A stretch of 38,063 bases of DNA from an uncultured Pseudomonadota bacterium (GCA_903959175.1 CAJBVW010000316.1:1-38063), one strand, 5' to 3'. Positions 8,856 through 16,632 are shown, counted from the stretch's first letter. The notes: a model not told the origin generated them from the sequence alone. Made by a program: numbers and translations.

Positions 8856-8873
8856 GGTAGCCCCGCCGCTACC
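8856..8873. terminator. Short hairpin between convergent genes
   Basis: GGTAGC-CCCGCC-GCTACC forms a 6-bp stem in the 53-bp space between the FG-GAP stop and the agmatine deiminase stop, overlapping the latter (8869-8871). There is no U-tract. It is a weak candidate for bidirectional termination. Confidence 0.3.
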
Positions 8874-9978
8874 CCAGCGGCACCTGCATCGTGATGCAAT
8901 GCACGCCGCCGCCGCCCTCCGCCATCACCGTGCCGGTGATCCCGACGACCTCGCGATCGGGGAACGCGTCGCGCAGGATGCCGAGGGCGACGTCGTCCAC
9001 GGCGGCGTCCCCCTCCAGCGGCACGACCACGCCGCCGTTCGGCAGGTAGAAGTTGATGTGGGTGACGTTGGGGCCGAGCGGGAGCTCGATGATCTCGATC
9101 GCGCGGCCCGCCGCGTCCGTCGCGGCGAGCAGGCGCTCGCGGGCGCTGGCGCAGATGGCGTAGTTGGGATCCGAGGGGTCGTCGTACGTGTGCATCATCA
9201 CGACGCCCGGGGCGACGAAGACCGCGATCCCGTCGACGTGGCCGTCGGTGATCGGGTCGGGCAGGACGCCGTCTTCGAGCCAGATGACCTTGGTGACGCC
9301 GAGGGCGTCGTTCAACGCGGCCTCCACCTCCGCCTTCGACATCCCGGGGTTGCGGTTGGTGTTGAGGAGGCAGCGCTCCGTCGTGAGCAGCGTGCCTTCG
9401 CCGTCGACCGAGATGGCGCCGCCCTCGAGCACCAGGTCGTGCGTGAGGTAGCGGAGGTCGTAGCGGTCAGCCACGCGAGAGGCGAAGGCGGCGTCGTCGT
9501 CGTAGGGGGAGAACTTCTCGCCCCAGGAGTTGAACGTCACGCCCGCGACACGACGGCCGCCGAGGTCGTCGACCTGGACCAGCGGACCGATGTCGCGCGC
9601 CCACGCGTCGTTGAGCGGCACCTCCACGATCTCGATGTCGGCGCTCACGAGGGCCCGCGCGAGGGCGCCCTCGCCCTGGTTGGCGAAGAGCAGCACCGGC
9701 TCGAACGCCGCGACCGCGTTTGCCACGGCCGCCCACTCGGCGCGCGCCAGGTCGAGCCAGTCGCAGCGGCCCTCCCAGCAGCCCGCCCAGTTCTGCGCGG
9801 TCGGGAACACCATGACGCAGCGCTCGTGCGGCTCCCACTCGGCGGGGAGGCGCCAGCGGCGCGCGGGGACGAGGGGGATCGAGGCGGCGGGGGCGCACCC
9901 CGCGAGGGTGCCGGCGGAGGCGAGCAGGCCGCCGAGCAGGGCGCGGCGAGAGGGGTGCACGGGGCGGGGGCGACGCAT
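8869..9978 (-). CDS. Agmatine deiminase / peptidyl-arginine deiminase family, predicted exported lipoprotein
   Basis: A 369-residue member of the guanidine-group-modifying family, which hydrolyses agmatine to N-carbamoylputrescine and ammonia. Matching motifs are WEPHERCVMVFPT, NDAWARDIGP (D129), LEGGAIS, the DGHVDG pair (H247, D249) and the nucleophile in GGGGVHCITMQVP (C361). The N-terminus carries twin arginines (SRRALLGGLL) and a lipobox (LAGC, C28), so it looks like a Tat-exported lipoprotein; most characterised homologues are cytoplasmic. The start at 9978 keeps the whole signal and has TACGCT exactly six bases upstream, the leaderless pattern seen elsewhere. Substrate choice (agmatine rather than a peptide arginine) is inferred from length and motifs. 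Confidence 0.92.
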   Translation of the reverse strand: MRRPRPVHPSRRALLGGLLASAGTLAGCAPAASIPLVPARRWRLPAEWEPHERCVMVFPTAQNWAGCWEGRCDWLDLARAEWAAVANAVAAFEPVLLFANQGEGALARALVSADIEIVEVPLNDAWARDIGPLVQVDDLGGRRVAGVTFNSWGEKFSPYDDDAAFASRVADRYDLRYLTHDLVLEGGAISVDGEGTLLTTERCLLNTNRNPGMSKAEVEAALNDALGVTKVIWLEDGVLPDPITDGHVDGIAVFVAPGVVMMHTYDDPSDPNYAICASARERLLAATDAAGRAIEIIELPLGPNVTHINFYLPNGGVVVPLEGDAAVDDVALGILRDAFPDREVVGITGTVMAEGGGGVHCITMQVPLG

Positions 9979-9984
9979 GCGACC

Positions 9985-9990
9985 AGCGTA
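9985..9990 (-). promoter_or_regulatory. Putative -10 box of a leaderless promoter for the deiminase gene
   Basis: TACGCT on the minus strand, separated by six bases (GGTCGC) from the ATG at 9978. It is the same hexamer and spacing as upstream of the M1 peptidase gene. Confidence 0.45.
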
Positions 9991-10081
9991 GCGTCCGTCC
10001 GGACTCTCCGCCGGGTGCGCTTTCGACTGGAGCGGTGCGCCGTCGAGGCCCGGCCGGCCGCGGGGCGCCGTCGCCGTGGGT

Positions 10082-10087
10082 TAGACT
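10082..10087 (+). promoter_or_regulatory. Putative -10 box for the DUF1015 gene
   Basis: TAGACT (TANNNT) lies 20 bases upstream of the ATG at 10108. This would give a short leader containing GAGG ahead of the start. No convincing -35 element is visible. Confidence 0.3.
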
Positions 10088-10107
10088 GGCGCCCCCCCGA
10101 GGCCCCC

Positions 10108-11316
10108 ATGTCCGACATCCGCCCCTTCCGCGCCGTCCGCGCCGCCAACGCCAAGGCCGCGCGCGTCATCGCCCCGCCCTACGACGTGATGAGCGAGGCC
10201 GAGGCCCGCGCCCTCGTGGCCGCCAACCCGGAGTCCTTCGTCCGGGTGAGCCGCCCCGAGGCCGTGCTCCCCGAGGGCGCCGACTCCCACGCGCCCGAGG
10301 CCTACGCGACGGCCCGCCGCGAGTTCGACGCCATGCTGTCCTCCGGGCTCCTCTCCCGCGACAACACAGACAGCTACTACCTCTACGGGCAGAAGATGGG
10401 CGCCCACTTCCAGGTGGGCCTCGTCGCCGCGTTCTCGGTGCACGAGTACGACACCAACCTCATCAAGAAGCACGAGTTCACGCGCCCCGACAAGGAGCGC
10501 GACCGCGTCGCCCACATCGACGCCACCAACTGCCAGACCGGCATGGTGTTCCTCGCGTACCGCGACCAGGAGCCGCTCAACTCGCTCATCGTGAAGGGCA
10601 CGCAGGGCGCGCCGGAGTGGAAGGTCACCACCGAGGACGACGTGGAGCACACGCTCTGGCGCGTGTCCGACCCCGCCCTGGTGGACGCGATCACCCGCGC
10701 CGCCGCCGAGCTGCCCTGCACCTACGTCGCGGACGGCCACCACCGCTCCGCCGCCGCCTCGATCGTCCATCGCGAGCGCGCCGGCATGGCGGGCGGCCAC
10801 GCCTACTTCCTCGCGGGGCTCTTCCCGGCGTCTACCCTCCAGATCCTCGCGTACAACCGCGCCGTGAAGGACCTCTTCGGGCACACCCCGGCGTCGTTCC
10901 TCGCCGCCGTCGGCGCGCACTTCGACATCTGCGTGGCCGAGCCCGTGCCCGCCGGCCGCGGCCAGATCACGATGTACCTGGAGAAGACCTGGTACAGCCT
11001 CACCGCCCGCGACGTGCCGACCGACCCCGTGCAGGCCCTCGACGTGTCGCTCCTCCAGGATCGTGTGCTCCGGCCGCTCCTCGGCATCGACAACCCGCGC
11101 ACGGACAAGCGCATCGACTTCGTCGGCGGCATCCGCGGCTGGCAGGAGCTGGTGAAGCTGGTCGACGCCGGGACCCACGCCGTCGCCTTCCACATGCACC
11201 CGACCTCGCTCGACCAGCTCTTCGCCGTCGCCGACTCCGGGAACGTGATGCCGCCGAAGTCGACGTGGTTCGAGCCGAAGCTGCGGGACGCCGTCGCGAT
11301 GCACGCGCTGGACTGA
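10108..11316 (+). CDS. DUF1015 family protein
   Basis: A 402-residue soluble protein starting MSDIRPFRAVR. The family signature is visible throughout: APPYDVMSEAEAR near the N-terminus, YYLYGQ, KKHEFTRPDKERDR, ATNCQTGMVF, and the most conserved block YVADGHHRSAAAS. The biochemical role of the DUF1015 family is not established, although it is widespread and usually single-copy in bacteria. Length matches the family. The frame is open upstream to 8812, antisense to the deiminase gene, and that extension is not credible. The chosen ATG is preceded by GAGG at a usable distance and by a -10-like TAGACT. It converges on uvrC with two strong hairpins between. Confidence 0.9.
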   Translation: MSDIRPFRAVRAANAKAARVIAPPYDVMSEAEARALVAANPESFVRVSRPEAVLPEGADSHAPEAYATARREFDAMLSSGLLSRDNTDSYYLYGQKMGAHFQVGLVAAFSVHEYDTNLIKKHEFTRPDKERDRVAHIDATNCQTGMVFLAYRDQEPLNSLIVKGTQGAPEWKVTTEDDVEHTLWRVSDPALVDAITRAAAELPCTYVADGHHRSAAASIVHRERAGMAGGHAYFLAGLFPASTLQILAYNRAVKDLFGHTPASFLAAVGAHFDICVAEPVPAGRGQITMYLEKTWYSLTARDVPTDPVQALDVSLLQDRVLRPLLGIDNPRTDKRIDFVGGIRGWQELVKLVDAGTHAVAFHMHPTSLDQLFAVADSGNVMPPKSTWFEPKLRDAVAMHALD

Positions 11317-11352
11317 GGGCCGCTGGGCGCGCCGCGCCAGGCGACCGTAGGG

Positions 11353-11374
11353 CGGCCGCCGTTCGAGGCGGCCG
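11353..11374. terminator. Hairpin downstream of the DUF1015 gene
   Basis: CGGCCGCC-GTTCGA-GGCGGCCG is a perfect 8-bp stem with a 6-nt loop, 37 bp after the DUF1015 stop. It lacks a U-tract, as is usual in such GC-rich genomes. Confidence 0.4.
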
Positions 11375-11445
11375 GTCACGGCCCGCGCGGGCTCGGACGC
11401 GCGGGCGGGACCAAGCGGCTTTGCCGCGCGCCCGGAGGGGGCCGA

Positions 11446-11466
11446 CCCCGCCCGCTTCGGGCGGGG
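11446..11466. terminator. Strong hairpin between the DUF1015 gene and uvrC
   Basis: CCCCGCCCG-CTT-CGGGCGGGG is a perfect 9-bp stem with a 3-nt loop, 27 bp downstream of the uvrC stop on the minus strand. Its position between convergent genes suggests bidirectional termination. Confidence 0.5.
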
Positions 11467-11492
11467 GGGCGCCCAACCCAAGCGAAGGGGTG

Positions 11493-13325
11493 TCAGTCCT
11501 CCGCCACGTCCTTTCGGAGGGAGTCCCACACGCGCTGCGCGAGGGCGGGGCCAAATCCGGGGAGCGCCGCGATGGCCTCGATCGGGGCGGCACGGAGCGC
11601 CTTGACCGAGCCGAAGTGGATGAGGAGCGCCTGGCGTCGTGTCGCGCCAACGCCCGGGAGGTCGTCGAGGGCGCTCTTGAGGTGGGACTTCGACCGGGTC
11701 TTCCGGTGGAAGCCGATGGCGGTGCGGTGCGCCTCGTCTCGGATGTATTGGAGCATCCGCAGCGTCGGGTGGTTCTCGGCGAGGATCACGGGGTCGGGGT
11801 TGCCGCGGAGGATGATCTTGTCGACGGCGTCGCGCTCGCCGCGCTTGCGCTCGGTGCGGGGCTTGGAGAGGCCGATGACCGGCTGATCCTCGAGGCCGAG
11901 CTCGCGCAACACGTCCTCCGCGGCGGAGAGTTGGCCGCGCCCACCGTCCACCACGATGAGGTCGGGGAAATTGCCCTCGTCCGAGGCGCGTCGTAGCCGG
12001 CGGGTCAGGATCTCGCGCATGCTGGCGTAGTCGTCGGCGCCGATGACGGTCTTGATCTTGTAGCGGCGGTACTCCGCGCGCGCCGGCACCCCCTCGATGA
12101 ACACCACTTGGGAGGCGACGGCGTCCTGGCCGAGCAGGTTGGAGTTGTCGTAGCACTCGATGCGATAGGGTGGCACCTCGAGGCCGGCGATCTCGGCGAG
12201 GGCCTCGAGCGCGTGGGCGACCCGATCCTCCGCGGAGTGGGTGGTGGCAAATCGGGCCTTGGCAGCCTGCTCCGCGATCTCGAGGACGCGCACCTTCTCG
12301 CCGCGCTTGGGCACCGCGAGGACCACCTTGGTGCCGCGGCGCTCGGAGAGCACGTCCTGCAAGGCGACGTGATCCGGCGTGTCAACGGGGACGAGGACCT
12401 CGGGCGGCACGCGATCGCCGGCCTGGTACCAGGTGTTCAGGAAGGCGGAGAGGAGCTCGCCGTCCTCCGCGATCTCGCCCTCGAAGGGGAACACGAGCGG
12501 CTGCTGCATGTGGCCCGCGCGCACGGGGAGGACCGTCACGGCGCCGCGCTGGCCCTCGCGGTAGAGCGCCCACACGTCGCGATCGCCGAGGCGCACGTCG
12601 ACCACGGACTGGCTCTCGAGCGAGCTCTTCACGGCGGCGATCACGTCGCGGTGGCGCATCGCCTCTTCGAAGCGCTCCTCGTCCGCGAGGGCCATCATGC
12701 GGGCCTGGAGGCGGCTGACGAGCTCGCGATCCTTGCCCGCGAGGAACAACATCGCGTCCTGCACGGTCTCGTCGTACTCGGCGGGGGTGCAGAGGTCGAC
12801 GCAGGGGCCGAGGCAGCGCTTCATCTGGTAGAGGAGGCAGGGCTTCTTGCGGGTGCGGAGGACCTGATCGGTGCAGGTGCGCAGCGGGAAGGAGCGGCTG
12901 ACGAAGGTGATCGTGCGCCGCGCGTTGGTCGCGGAGGCGTAGGGGCCGAAGTAGCGGGCGCCGTCGTCCTTGATGCGGCGGACGAGCGTGAAGCGCGGGC
13001 TCGCGGCCTTCGGATCGATGCGGAGGTGGAGGAAGTTCTTGTCGTCGCGCAGCTTGGTGTTGTACCGGGGGCGGTGCTGCTTGATGAGCTCATTTTCGAG
13101 GATGAGCGCCTCTTTTTCGGTCGGGGTCGGGAACACCTCGACCGTCTGCGCGGCGGCGACGAGGTAGCGCACCATGAAGCGCTCGTCGTGACCCTGGACG
13201 TACTGCTTCACGCGCGAGCGGAGGTTGATCGCCTTGCCGACGTAGAGCACTTCTCCGTGCTTGTCCTTGAACATGTAGACGCCGGCGGTCGTCGGGAGCG
13301 CGGCGGCCTGCTCGATGAGGTCCAT
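11493..13325 (-). CDS. uvrC: Excinuclease ABC subunit C
   Basis: A 610-residue UvrC, the nuclease that makes the 3' and then 5' incisions in nucleotide excision repair after UvrAB loads on damage. Domain order is complete. The GIY-YIG nuclease covers residues ~13-90 (TTAGVYMFKDKHGEVLYVGK). A Cys cluster follows (CLLYQMKRCLGPCVDLC), then a UVR helix pair (DEERFEEAMRHRD). The RNase H-like nuclease contains YDNSNLLGQDAVAS, VVDGGRGQL and DEAHRTAIGFHR. Two helix-hairpin-helix units close the protein (DDLPGVGATRRQALL, AALPGFGPALAQRV). Length is normal. AGGAAGG about six bases upstream supports the ATG. It is divergent from the patatin gene. Confidence 0.98.
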   Translation of the reverse strand: MDLIEQAAALPTTAGVYMFKDKHGEVLYVGKAINLRSRVKQYVQGHDERFMVRYLVAAAQTVEVFPTPTEKEALILENELIKQHRPRYNTKLRDDKNFLHLRIDPKAASPRFTLVRRIKDDGARYFGPYASATNARRTITFVSRSFPLRTCTDQVLRTRKKPCLLYQMKRCLGPCVDLCTPAEYDETVQDAMLFLAGKDRELVSRLQARMMALADEERFEEAMRHRDVIAAVKSSLESQSVVDVRLGDRDVWALYREGQRGAVTVLPVRAGHMQQPLVFPFEGEIAEDGELLSAFLNTWYQAGDRVPPEVLVPVDTPDHVALQDVLSERRGTKVVLAVPKRGEKVRVLEIAEQAAKARFATTHSAEDRVAHALEALAEIAGLEVPPYRIECYDNSNLLGQDAVASQVVFIEGVPARAEYRRYKIKTVIGADDYASMREILTRRLRRASDEGNFPDLIVVDGGRGQLSAAEDVLRELGLEDQPVIGLSKPRTERKRGERDAVDKIILRGNPDPVILAENHPTLRMLQYIRDEAHRTAIGFHRKTRSKSHLKSALDDLPGVGATRRQALLIHFGSVKALRAAPIEAIAALPGFGPALAQRVWDSLRKDVAED

Positions 13326-13414
13326 GGCGCCTTCCTATCCGCTCGCGGGGGCGGACCGGGCGCGCACCGGGCGCGGGGCGGGCGGCGGCGTGCGGGCGAC
13401 TACCGCGCGTGGTG

Positions 13415-13420
13415 TACCAT
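13415..13420 (+). promoter_or_regulatory. Putative -10 box of a leaderless promoter for the patatin gene
   Basis: TACCAT lies exactly six bases (CGGGGC) upstream of the GTG at 13427. The match to TANNNT-N6-start is one reason for preferring that GTG to the in-frame GTGs at 13409 and 13412. Confidence 0.4.
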
Positions 13421-13426
13421 CGGGGC

Positions 13427-14551
13427 GTGCTTGCCCTGGTCCTGAGCGGTGGTGGCGCGCGCGGCGCGTACGAAGCGGGTGTGCTGAGGTACGTCTACGA
13501 CGTGCTGGGGCCCCAGTTGGACCGTGCGGTCGCCCCGAAGGTCGTGTGCGGCACGAGCATCGGCGCCATCAACGGCGCGTGGGTGGCGGCGCTCGGGCGT
13601 GAAGGCGCCTTGAACCTATCGAAGGCGTGGCAGGAGATGGAGGCGGACCACGTCTACCACCTGCGTGCGCGGGACCTCTTGCCGTGGCGGGACCCGTTCT
13701 TCTTCCGCCGCACGTCCATCGGCGAGGGGCAGGCGCTCTTCGACCCGACGCCGCTGTACCGGCGGGTCCAGGAGGATCTTCCTTGGCATTTGCTGCACGA
13801 GCGTATCGACCGCGGCGCGCTCCGCGCGATGGTGGTGTCGACGACCGACGTGATGACCGGCCGGTGCATCCACTTCATGGACGGCCCGATCCTCGGCCGC
13901 CAGCATCCCACCGAGGAGCTCAAGCCCGTCCGCATCCGCGGGGAGCACTGCCTCGCGTCCGCTGCGATCCCCCTGGTGTTTCCGCCGGTGTCGATCGAGG
14001 GCCGCTACTACGTGGACGGCTCGTTGCGCCAGAACACGCCCCTCCGGCCCTCGATCCTCATCGGGGCGGACAAGGTGCTGGTGGTGGGGGTCAAACGGCC
14101 GTCGACGCGGGAGGCCGTGGCGCCGAACGAGGCGCCCGGGCCGATGTTCCTGGCGGGGAAGGCGTTCGACGCGCTGCTGCTGGACGACATCGAGGACGAC
14201 CTGCGGCAGGTGCACTCGGTGAACCGGCTGCTGCGGTGGGGGCAGTCGGCGTACCCCGACTTCCTGGAGCGGATGGAGCGGGAGCACCGGCCGTACCGGG
14301 TGATCGAGACCGGGTACGTGCGGCCGAGCGAGGACCTCGGTCGCATCGCCGCCGCCTGCTTCGAGGCGTACAAAGCAGACCTGCCGTTCGCGACGCGGCT
14401 GTTCCTGTCCGCGCTCCACGACCGCGAGGCCGACGACAACTCGGACCTGTTGTCGTACCTCTACTTCCACAAGACGTTCACCCACGAGCTGGAGGCGATG
14501 GGGTTCGCGGACGCGAGGCGGCAGGAAGAGGCGCTGGTGGCGCTGCTCTGA
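13427..14551 (+). CDS. Patatin-like phospholipase
   Basis: A 374-residue protein beginning (V/M)LALVLSGGGARGAYEAG. It has the patatin oxyanion-hole motif GGGARG, the nucleophile elbow GTSIGAING, and the catalytic Asp in VDGSLRQNTPL, so the Ser-Asp dyad is complete. Family members hydrolyse acyl esters of phospholipids. No signal peptide is seen, so cytoplasmic or inner-membrane-associated action is likely. The C-terminal ~120 residues (after RPSTREAV) are an extension beyond the core, rich in charged helices. In-frame GTGs at 13409 and 13412 would add five or six residues. The GTG at 13427 puts the family-typical start at residue 1 and sits correctly below TACCAT. The 3' end is followed directly by a REP-like element. 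Confidence 0.92.
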   Translation: MLALVLSGGGARGAYEAGVLRYVYDVLGPQLDRAVAPKVVCGTSIGAINGAWVAALGREGALNLSKAWQEMEADHVYHLRARDLLPWRDPFFFRRTSIGEGQALFDPTPLYRRVQEDLPWHLLHERIDRGALRAMVVSTTDVMTGRCIHFMDGPILGRQHPTEELKPVRIRGEHCLASAAIPLVFPPVSIEGRYYVDGSLRQNTPLRPSILIGADKVLVVGVKRPSTREAVAPNEAPGPMFLAGKAFDALLLDDIEDDLRQVHSVNRLLRWGQSAYPDFLERMEREHRPYRVIETGYVRPSEDLGRIAAACFEAYKADLPFATRLFLSALHDREADDNSDLLSYLYFHKTFTHELEAMGFADARRQEEALVALL

Positions 14552-14568
14552 GGGGGTGGGGTCGGGGA

Positions 14569-14595
14569 GGGGTCAGACCCCATCATTTATCACCT
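14569..14595 (+). repeat. REP-like element, copy A (left end of RAYT unit)
   Basis: The palindrome GGGGTCAGACCCC is followed by the tail ATCATTTATCACCT. It overlaps the stop codon of the transposase gene and is inverted relative to copies B and C, so A and B bound the RAYT gene as terminal inverted repeats. Confidence 0.85.
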
Positions 14596-15502
14596 ACGCC
14601 GCGGTGCCCCCGCGGAGGTCGTCCATCCACTGGGCGAGCTCGGGATCCCCGGCCGCGAGCGCGGGAAAACGGCCGAGCCACAGGCTGACCTGCTGCTCGG
14701 TGGCGCCGAGCGCCCGCGCGGTGGCGCGCTGGGGGAGGCCGTTCGCGATCGCGAGCCACCACGCTGCAAGCCAGCGGCGGCGGTTGTCGCCACGGCCGGG
14801 GCGCGCCGAGCGGAGCATGTCGACCTCGACGCCGCAGGTGCGCGCGACGAGGGCGAGCAACGCGTCCGGGTCCGTGCCGAGCGCGGCGGCGGACGCGGGG
14901 CGGAGGTCGGACACCGAGGGCGCCCACAGGGCGAGCGGATCGAAGCCGGCGGGCGCGGGGCTGCGGCCGGTCTGGACGGCGTGGAGGGCCTCGCGGTAGC
15001 CCGCGACGCCGCCGTGCGCGGCGAGCAGATCGTCGGTGGTGAGCCAGTCGGGGCGTCGGGACGCACCCGTGTATGCCGCGTGGCTGGTCCAGTAGGCGTC
15101 GTCTTCATCGGTGACGAGGTGGGCGCGCACGGGGTTGAGGTGCAGGTAGAGGAGGAGGTGGCTCCAATACGCGTCAGTCTCGACGACGCGGTTGCGGAAG
15201 CGGCCCTTGAAGAGCGGGCCGTCCCACGTCTCGAGCTCGTTGAGGAGCCGCACGTACTCGCCGGTCAGGTACTGCATGGCGCGGCTGAGGTTGCCGCGGG
15301 GCGTCTCGAGCAGGAGGTGGAAGTGGTTCGGCATCAGCGCGTAGGCGTGGACGATGACGCCGAAGCGCGCCGGGAGCGAGGCGACGACCGAGAGGAAGAG
15401 GGCGCAGGAGGCGTCATTCGTGAAGATCGGGGCGTGGCGGGCGCCGCGGTTCATGACGTGGTGACGAGCGCCGGGGAAGTCGAGGCGGAGGGGGCGGGCC
15501 AT
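14594..15502 (-). CDS. REP-associated tyrosine transposase (RAYT, Y1_Tnp/IS200-like)
   Basis: A 302-residue HUH-family transposase. N-terminal family pattern PLRLDFPGARHHVMNRG; HUH metal motif PNHFHLLLE (H60, H62); catalytic Tyr in MQYLTGEYVRLLN (Y83); then GPLFKGRFRN and LLLYLHLNPVRA, all typical of RAYTs. The C-terminal ~110 residues (LLALVARTCGVEVDMLR..., ATARALGATEQQVSLWLG) look like a DnaA-C/HTH DNA-binding domain, as in the longer RAYT subgroup. RAYTs are domesticated single-copy enzymes that nick and join REP hairpins. Here the gene is bounded by inverted copies of a REP-like repeat and has a third copy next to it, which fits. All catalytic residues are present, so it may be active. 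The SD is weak. Confidence 0.93.
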   Translation of the reverse strand: MARPLRLDFPGARHHVMNRGARHAPIFTNDASCALFLSVVASLPARFGVIVHAYALMPNHFHLLLETPRGNLSRAMQYLTGEYVRLLNELETWDGPLFKGRFRNRVVETDAYWSHLLLYLHLNPVRAHLVTDEDDAYWTSHAAYTGASRRPDWLTTDDLLAAHGGVAGYREALHAVQTGRSPAPAGFDPLALWAPSVSDLRPASAAALGTDPDALLALVARTCGVEVDMLRSARPGRGDNRRRWLAAWWLAIANGLPQRATARALGATEQQVSLWLGRFPALAAGDPELAQWMDDLRGGTAA

Positions 15503-15526
15503 GGGGGATCCGGGGCGAGGGGGCGC

Positions 15527-15553
15527 AGGTGATAAGTGATGAGGTCAGACCCC
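15527..15553 (-). repeat. REP-like element, copy B (right end of RAYT unit)
   Basis: Minus-strand copy reading GGGGTCTGACCTC then ATCACTTATCACCT. One stem base has changed (CCCC to CCTC), weakening the palindrome. It lies 24 bp upstream of the transposase ATG. Confidence 0.8.
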
Positions 15554-15583
15554 TATCGGGAAGAGTGCAGCTTCGCTCCTTTT

Positions 15584-15610
15584 AGGTGATAAATGATGGG
15601 GTCCGACCCC
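15584..15610 (-). repeat. REP-like element, copy C
   Basis: Minus-strand copy GGGGTCGGACCCC plus ATCATTTATCACCT, in direct orientation to copy B and 30 bp from it. The spacer holds an imperfect hairpin around GCAGCTTCGC. A B-spacer-C doublet of this kind resembles BIME-type REP arrangements. Confidence 0.8.
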
Positions 15611-15705
15611 CTCCGGGACGCCCCCTCCGGGACGCCCCCTCCGGGATCCCCCCCTCCGGGATCCCCCTCCGGGATCCCCCTCCGGGATCCCCCTCCGGGA
15701 TCCCG
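15611..15705. repeat. Tandem array of 13-15 bp units containing GGGATCCC
   Basis: Seven head-to-tail units start at 15611, 15625, 15639, 15654, 15667, 15680 and 15693. The first two read CTCCGGGACGCCCC; the later five carry CTCCGGGATCCC with a variable C-run, each holding the perfect 8-bp palindrome GGGATCCC. The array ends 48 bp before the sahR-like start codon and abuts REP copy C. It could be slipped-strand expansion, a multi-site operator, or both. Confidence 0.85.
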
Positions 15706-15753
15706 CCGCCCCTTGCCGCCCATCGCTCCATCGCGATACACCGGTGGCAGCCG

Positions 15754-16632
15754 ATGAACGACCGCGCCGCCCTCTTCCGCACCCTCGGAGACCCCAACCG
15801 GCTCCGCATCCTCGCCCTGCTCGGGCGCGAGGAGCTGTCGGTGTCGGAGCTGCAGGAGGTCCTCGCGCTCGGCCAGTCCACCGTGTCCGCGCACCTCGCC
15901 CAGCTCCGCCGCGTCGGCCTCGTCGCCACCCGCAAGGAGGGCAGCGCCACCCGGTCGGTCCTCGCGACGCCGGAGGGGGAGGACACGCTCCTCCGCCTCG
16001 CGACGGAGACCCCCCTCTCCGGCGCCGACGCCGCCGCGCTCGCCCGCGTCCTCGCCGCCCGCGCCGCGCCCGCCCCCGAGGGCCTCGGCGCCGACTACCT
16101 GCCCGGCCGCTCGTGGGAGGCCTTCGCGCACCTGCTCCTCGCGCTCGTGCCGCCGCTCCGCATCGCCGACCTCGGCGTCGGCACCGGCCACCTGACGCGC
16201 CTGCTCGCCACCCGCGCGCGCTCCGTCATCGCGGTCGACCGTGACCCCGCCGTCCTCGCCCGCCTCTGCGACGACGACGCCGGCCTCCCCATCGAGCCCC
16301 GCGAGGGCACCCTCGAGGCCGTCCCCCTCGCGCCCGGCGAGGTCGATCTCGTCGTGCTCTCCCAATCGTTGCACTGCGCCGCTGACCCCACGGACACCCT
16401 CCGCCAGTGCCACGCCGCCCTCGCCCCCGGCGGCCGCATCATCGTGCTCGATCTCGCACCCCACGCCCACGAGTGGGCCCGCGCGCGCCTCGGCCACCTT
16501 CACCTCGGCTTCGCGGATCTCGATCTGCGGCTCGCCAACGCCGGCTTCTCCGACATCACGGTCACGACGGTCCACACGGATCGCCGCGCCCCCGCCTTCA
16601 CCACCCTCCTCGCCACCGGAACCACCCCATGA
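15754..16632 (+). CDS. sahR: SahR-like ArsR-family regulator with methyltransferase-fold sensor domain
   Basis: A 292-residue protein with an ArsR winged HTH (residues 1-80: RAALFRTLGDPNRLRILALL, SVSELQEVLALGQSTVSAHLAQLRRVGLV). It is joined to a class I methyltransferase fold (~105-240: IADLGVGTGHLTRLLA, VIAVDRD, DLVVLSQSLHCA, GGRIIVLDLAPH). SahR of Proteobacteria has this architecture; it senses S-adenosylhomocysteine through the methylase-like domain and represses SAM-cycle genes including metH. The stop overlaps the metH start (ATGA at 16629), so the regulator and methionine synthase form an operon. This strongly supports the SahR assignment, although an active methyltransferase cannot be excluded. 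The frame is open upstream through the tandem array; the ATG at 15754 is where HTH similarity begins. Confidence 0.85.
   Translation: MNDRAALFRTLGDPNRLRILALLGREELSVSELQEVLALGQSTVSAHLAQLRRVGLVATRKEGSATRSVLATPEGEDTLLRLATETPLSGADAAALARVLAARAAPAPEGLGADYLPGRSWEAFAHLLLALVPPLRIADLGVGTGHLTRLLATRARSVIAVDRDPAVLARLCDDDAGLPIEPREGTLEAVPLAPGEVDLVVLSQSLHCAADPTDTLRQCHAALAPGGRIIVLDLAPHAHEWARARLGHLHLGFADLDLRLANAGFSDITVTTVHTDRRAPAFTTLLATGTTP

Noticed and set aside
10108-11996. Frames overlapping the DUF1015 and uvrC genes (10035-11996 plus; 10081-12156 minus)
   Set aside because: They are shadows with Arg/Pro-rich composition, overlapped by well-recognised proteins on the correct frames.
13409-13426. Earlier GTG starts for the patatin gene
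   Set aside because: They add only MVYHRG-type residues before the family-typical start and would place the TACCAT box inside the coding sequence. They are not excluded experimentally.
14569-15553. IS200/IS605 insertion sequence with tnpB
   Set aside because: No tnpB is present. The protein has RAYT-type N- and C-terminal features, and the ends are REP-like inverted repeats rather than subterminal IS200 hairpins.
15611-15705. Possible CRISPR array
   Set aside because: Units are 13-15 bp and abut directly with no unique spacers, and no cas genes are present.
15586-15753. In-frame N-terminal extension of the SahR-like protein through the tandem array
   Set aside because: The added residues merely translate the repeat (Pro/Gly/Ile text), and the HTH domain begins right at the ATG at 15754.
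15705-15754. Cobalamin or SAM riboswitch upstream of the metH operon
   Set aside because: Only about 50 bp of non-repeat leader exists, with no B12-box-like or SAM-aptamer core that I can see.
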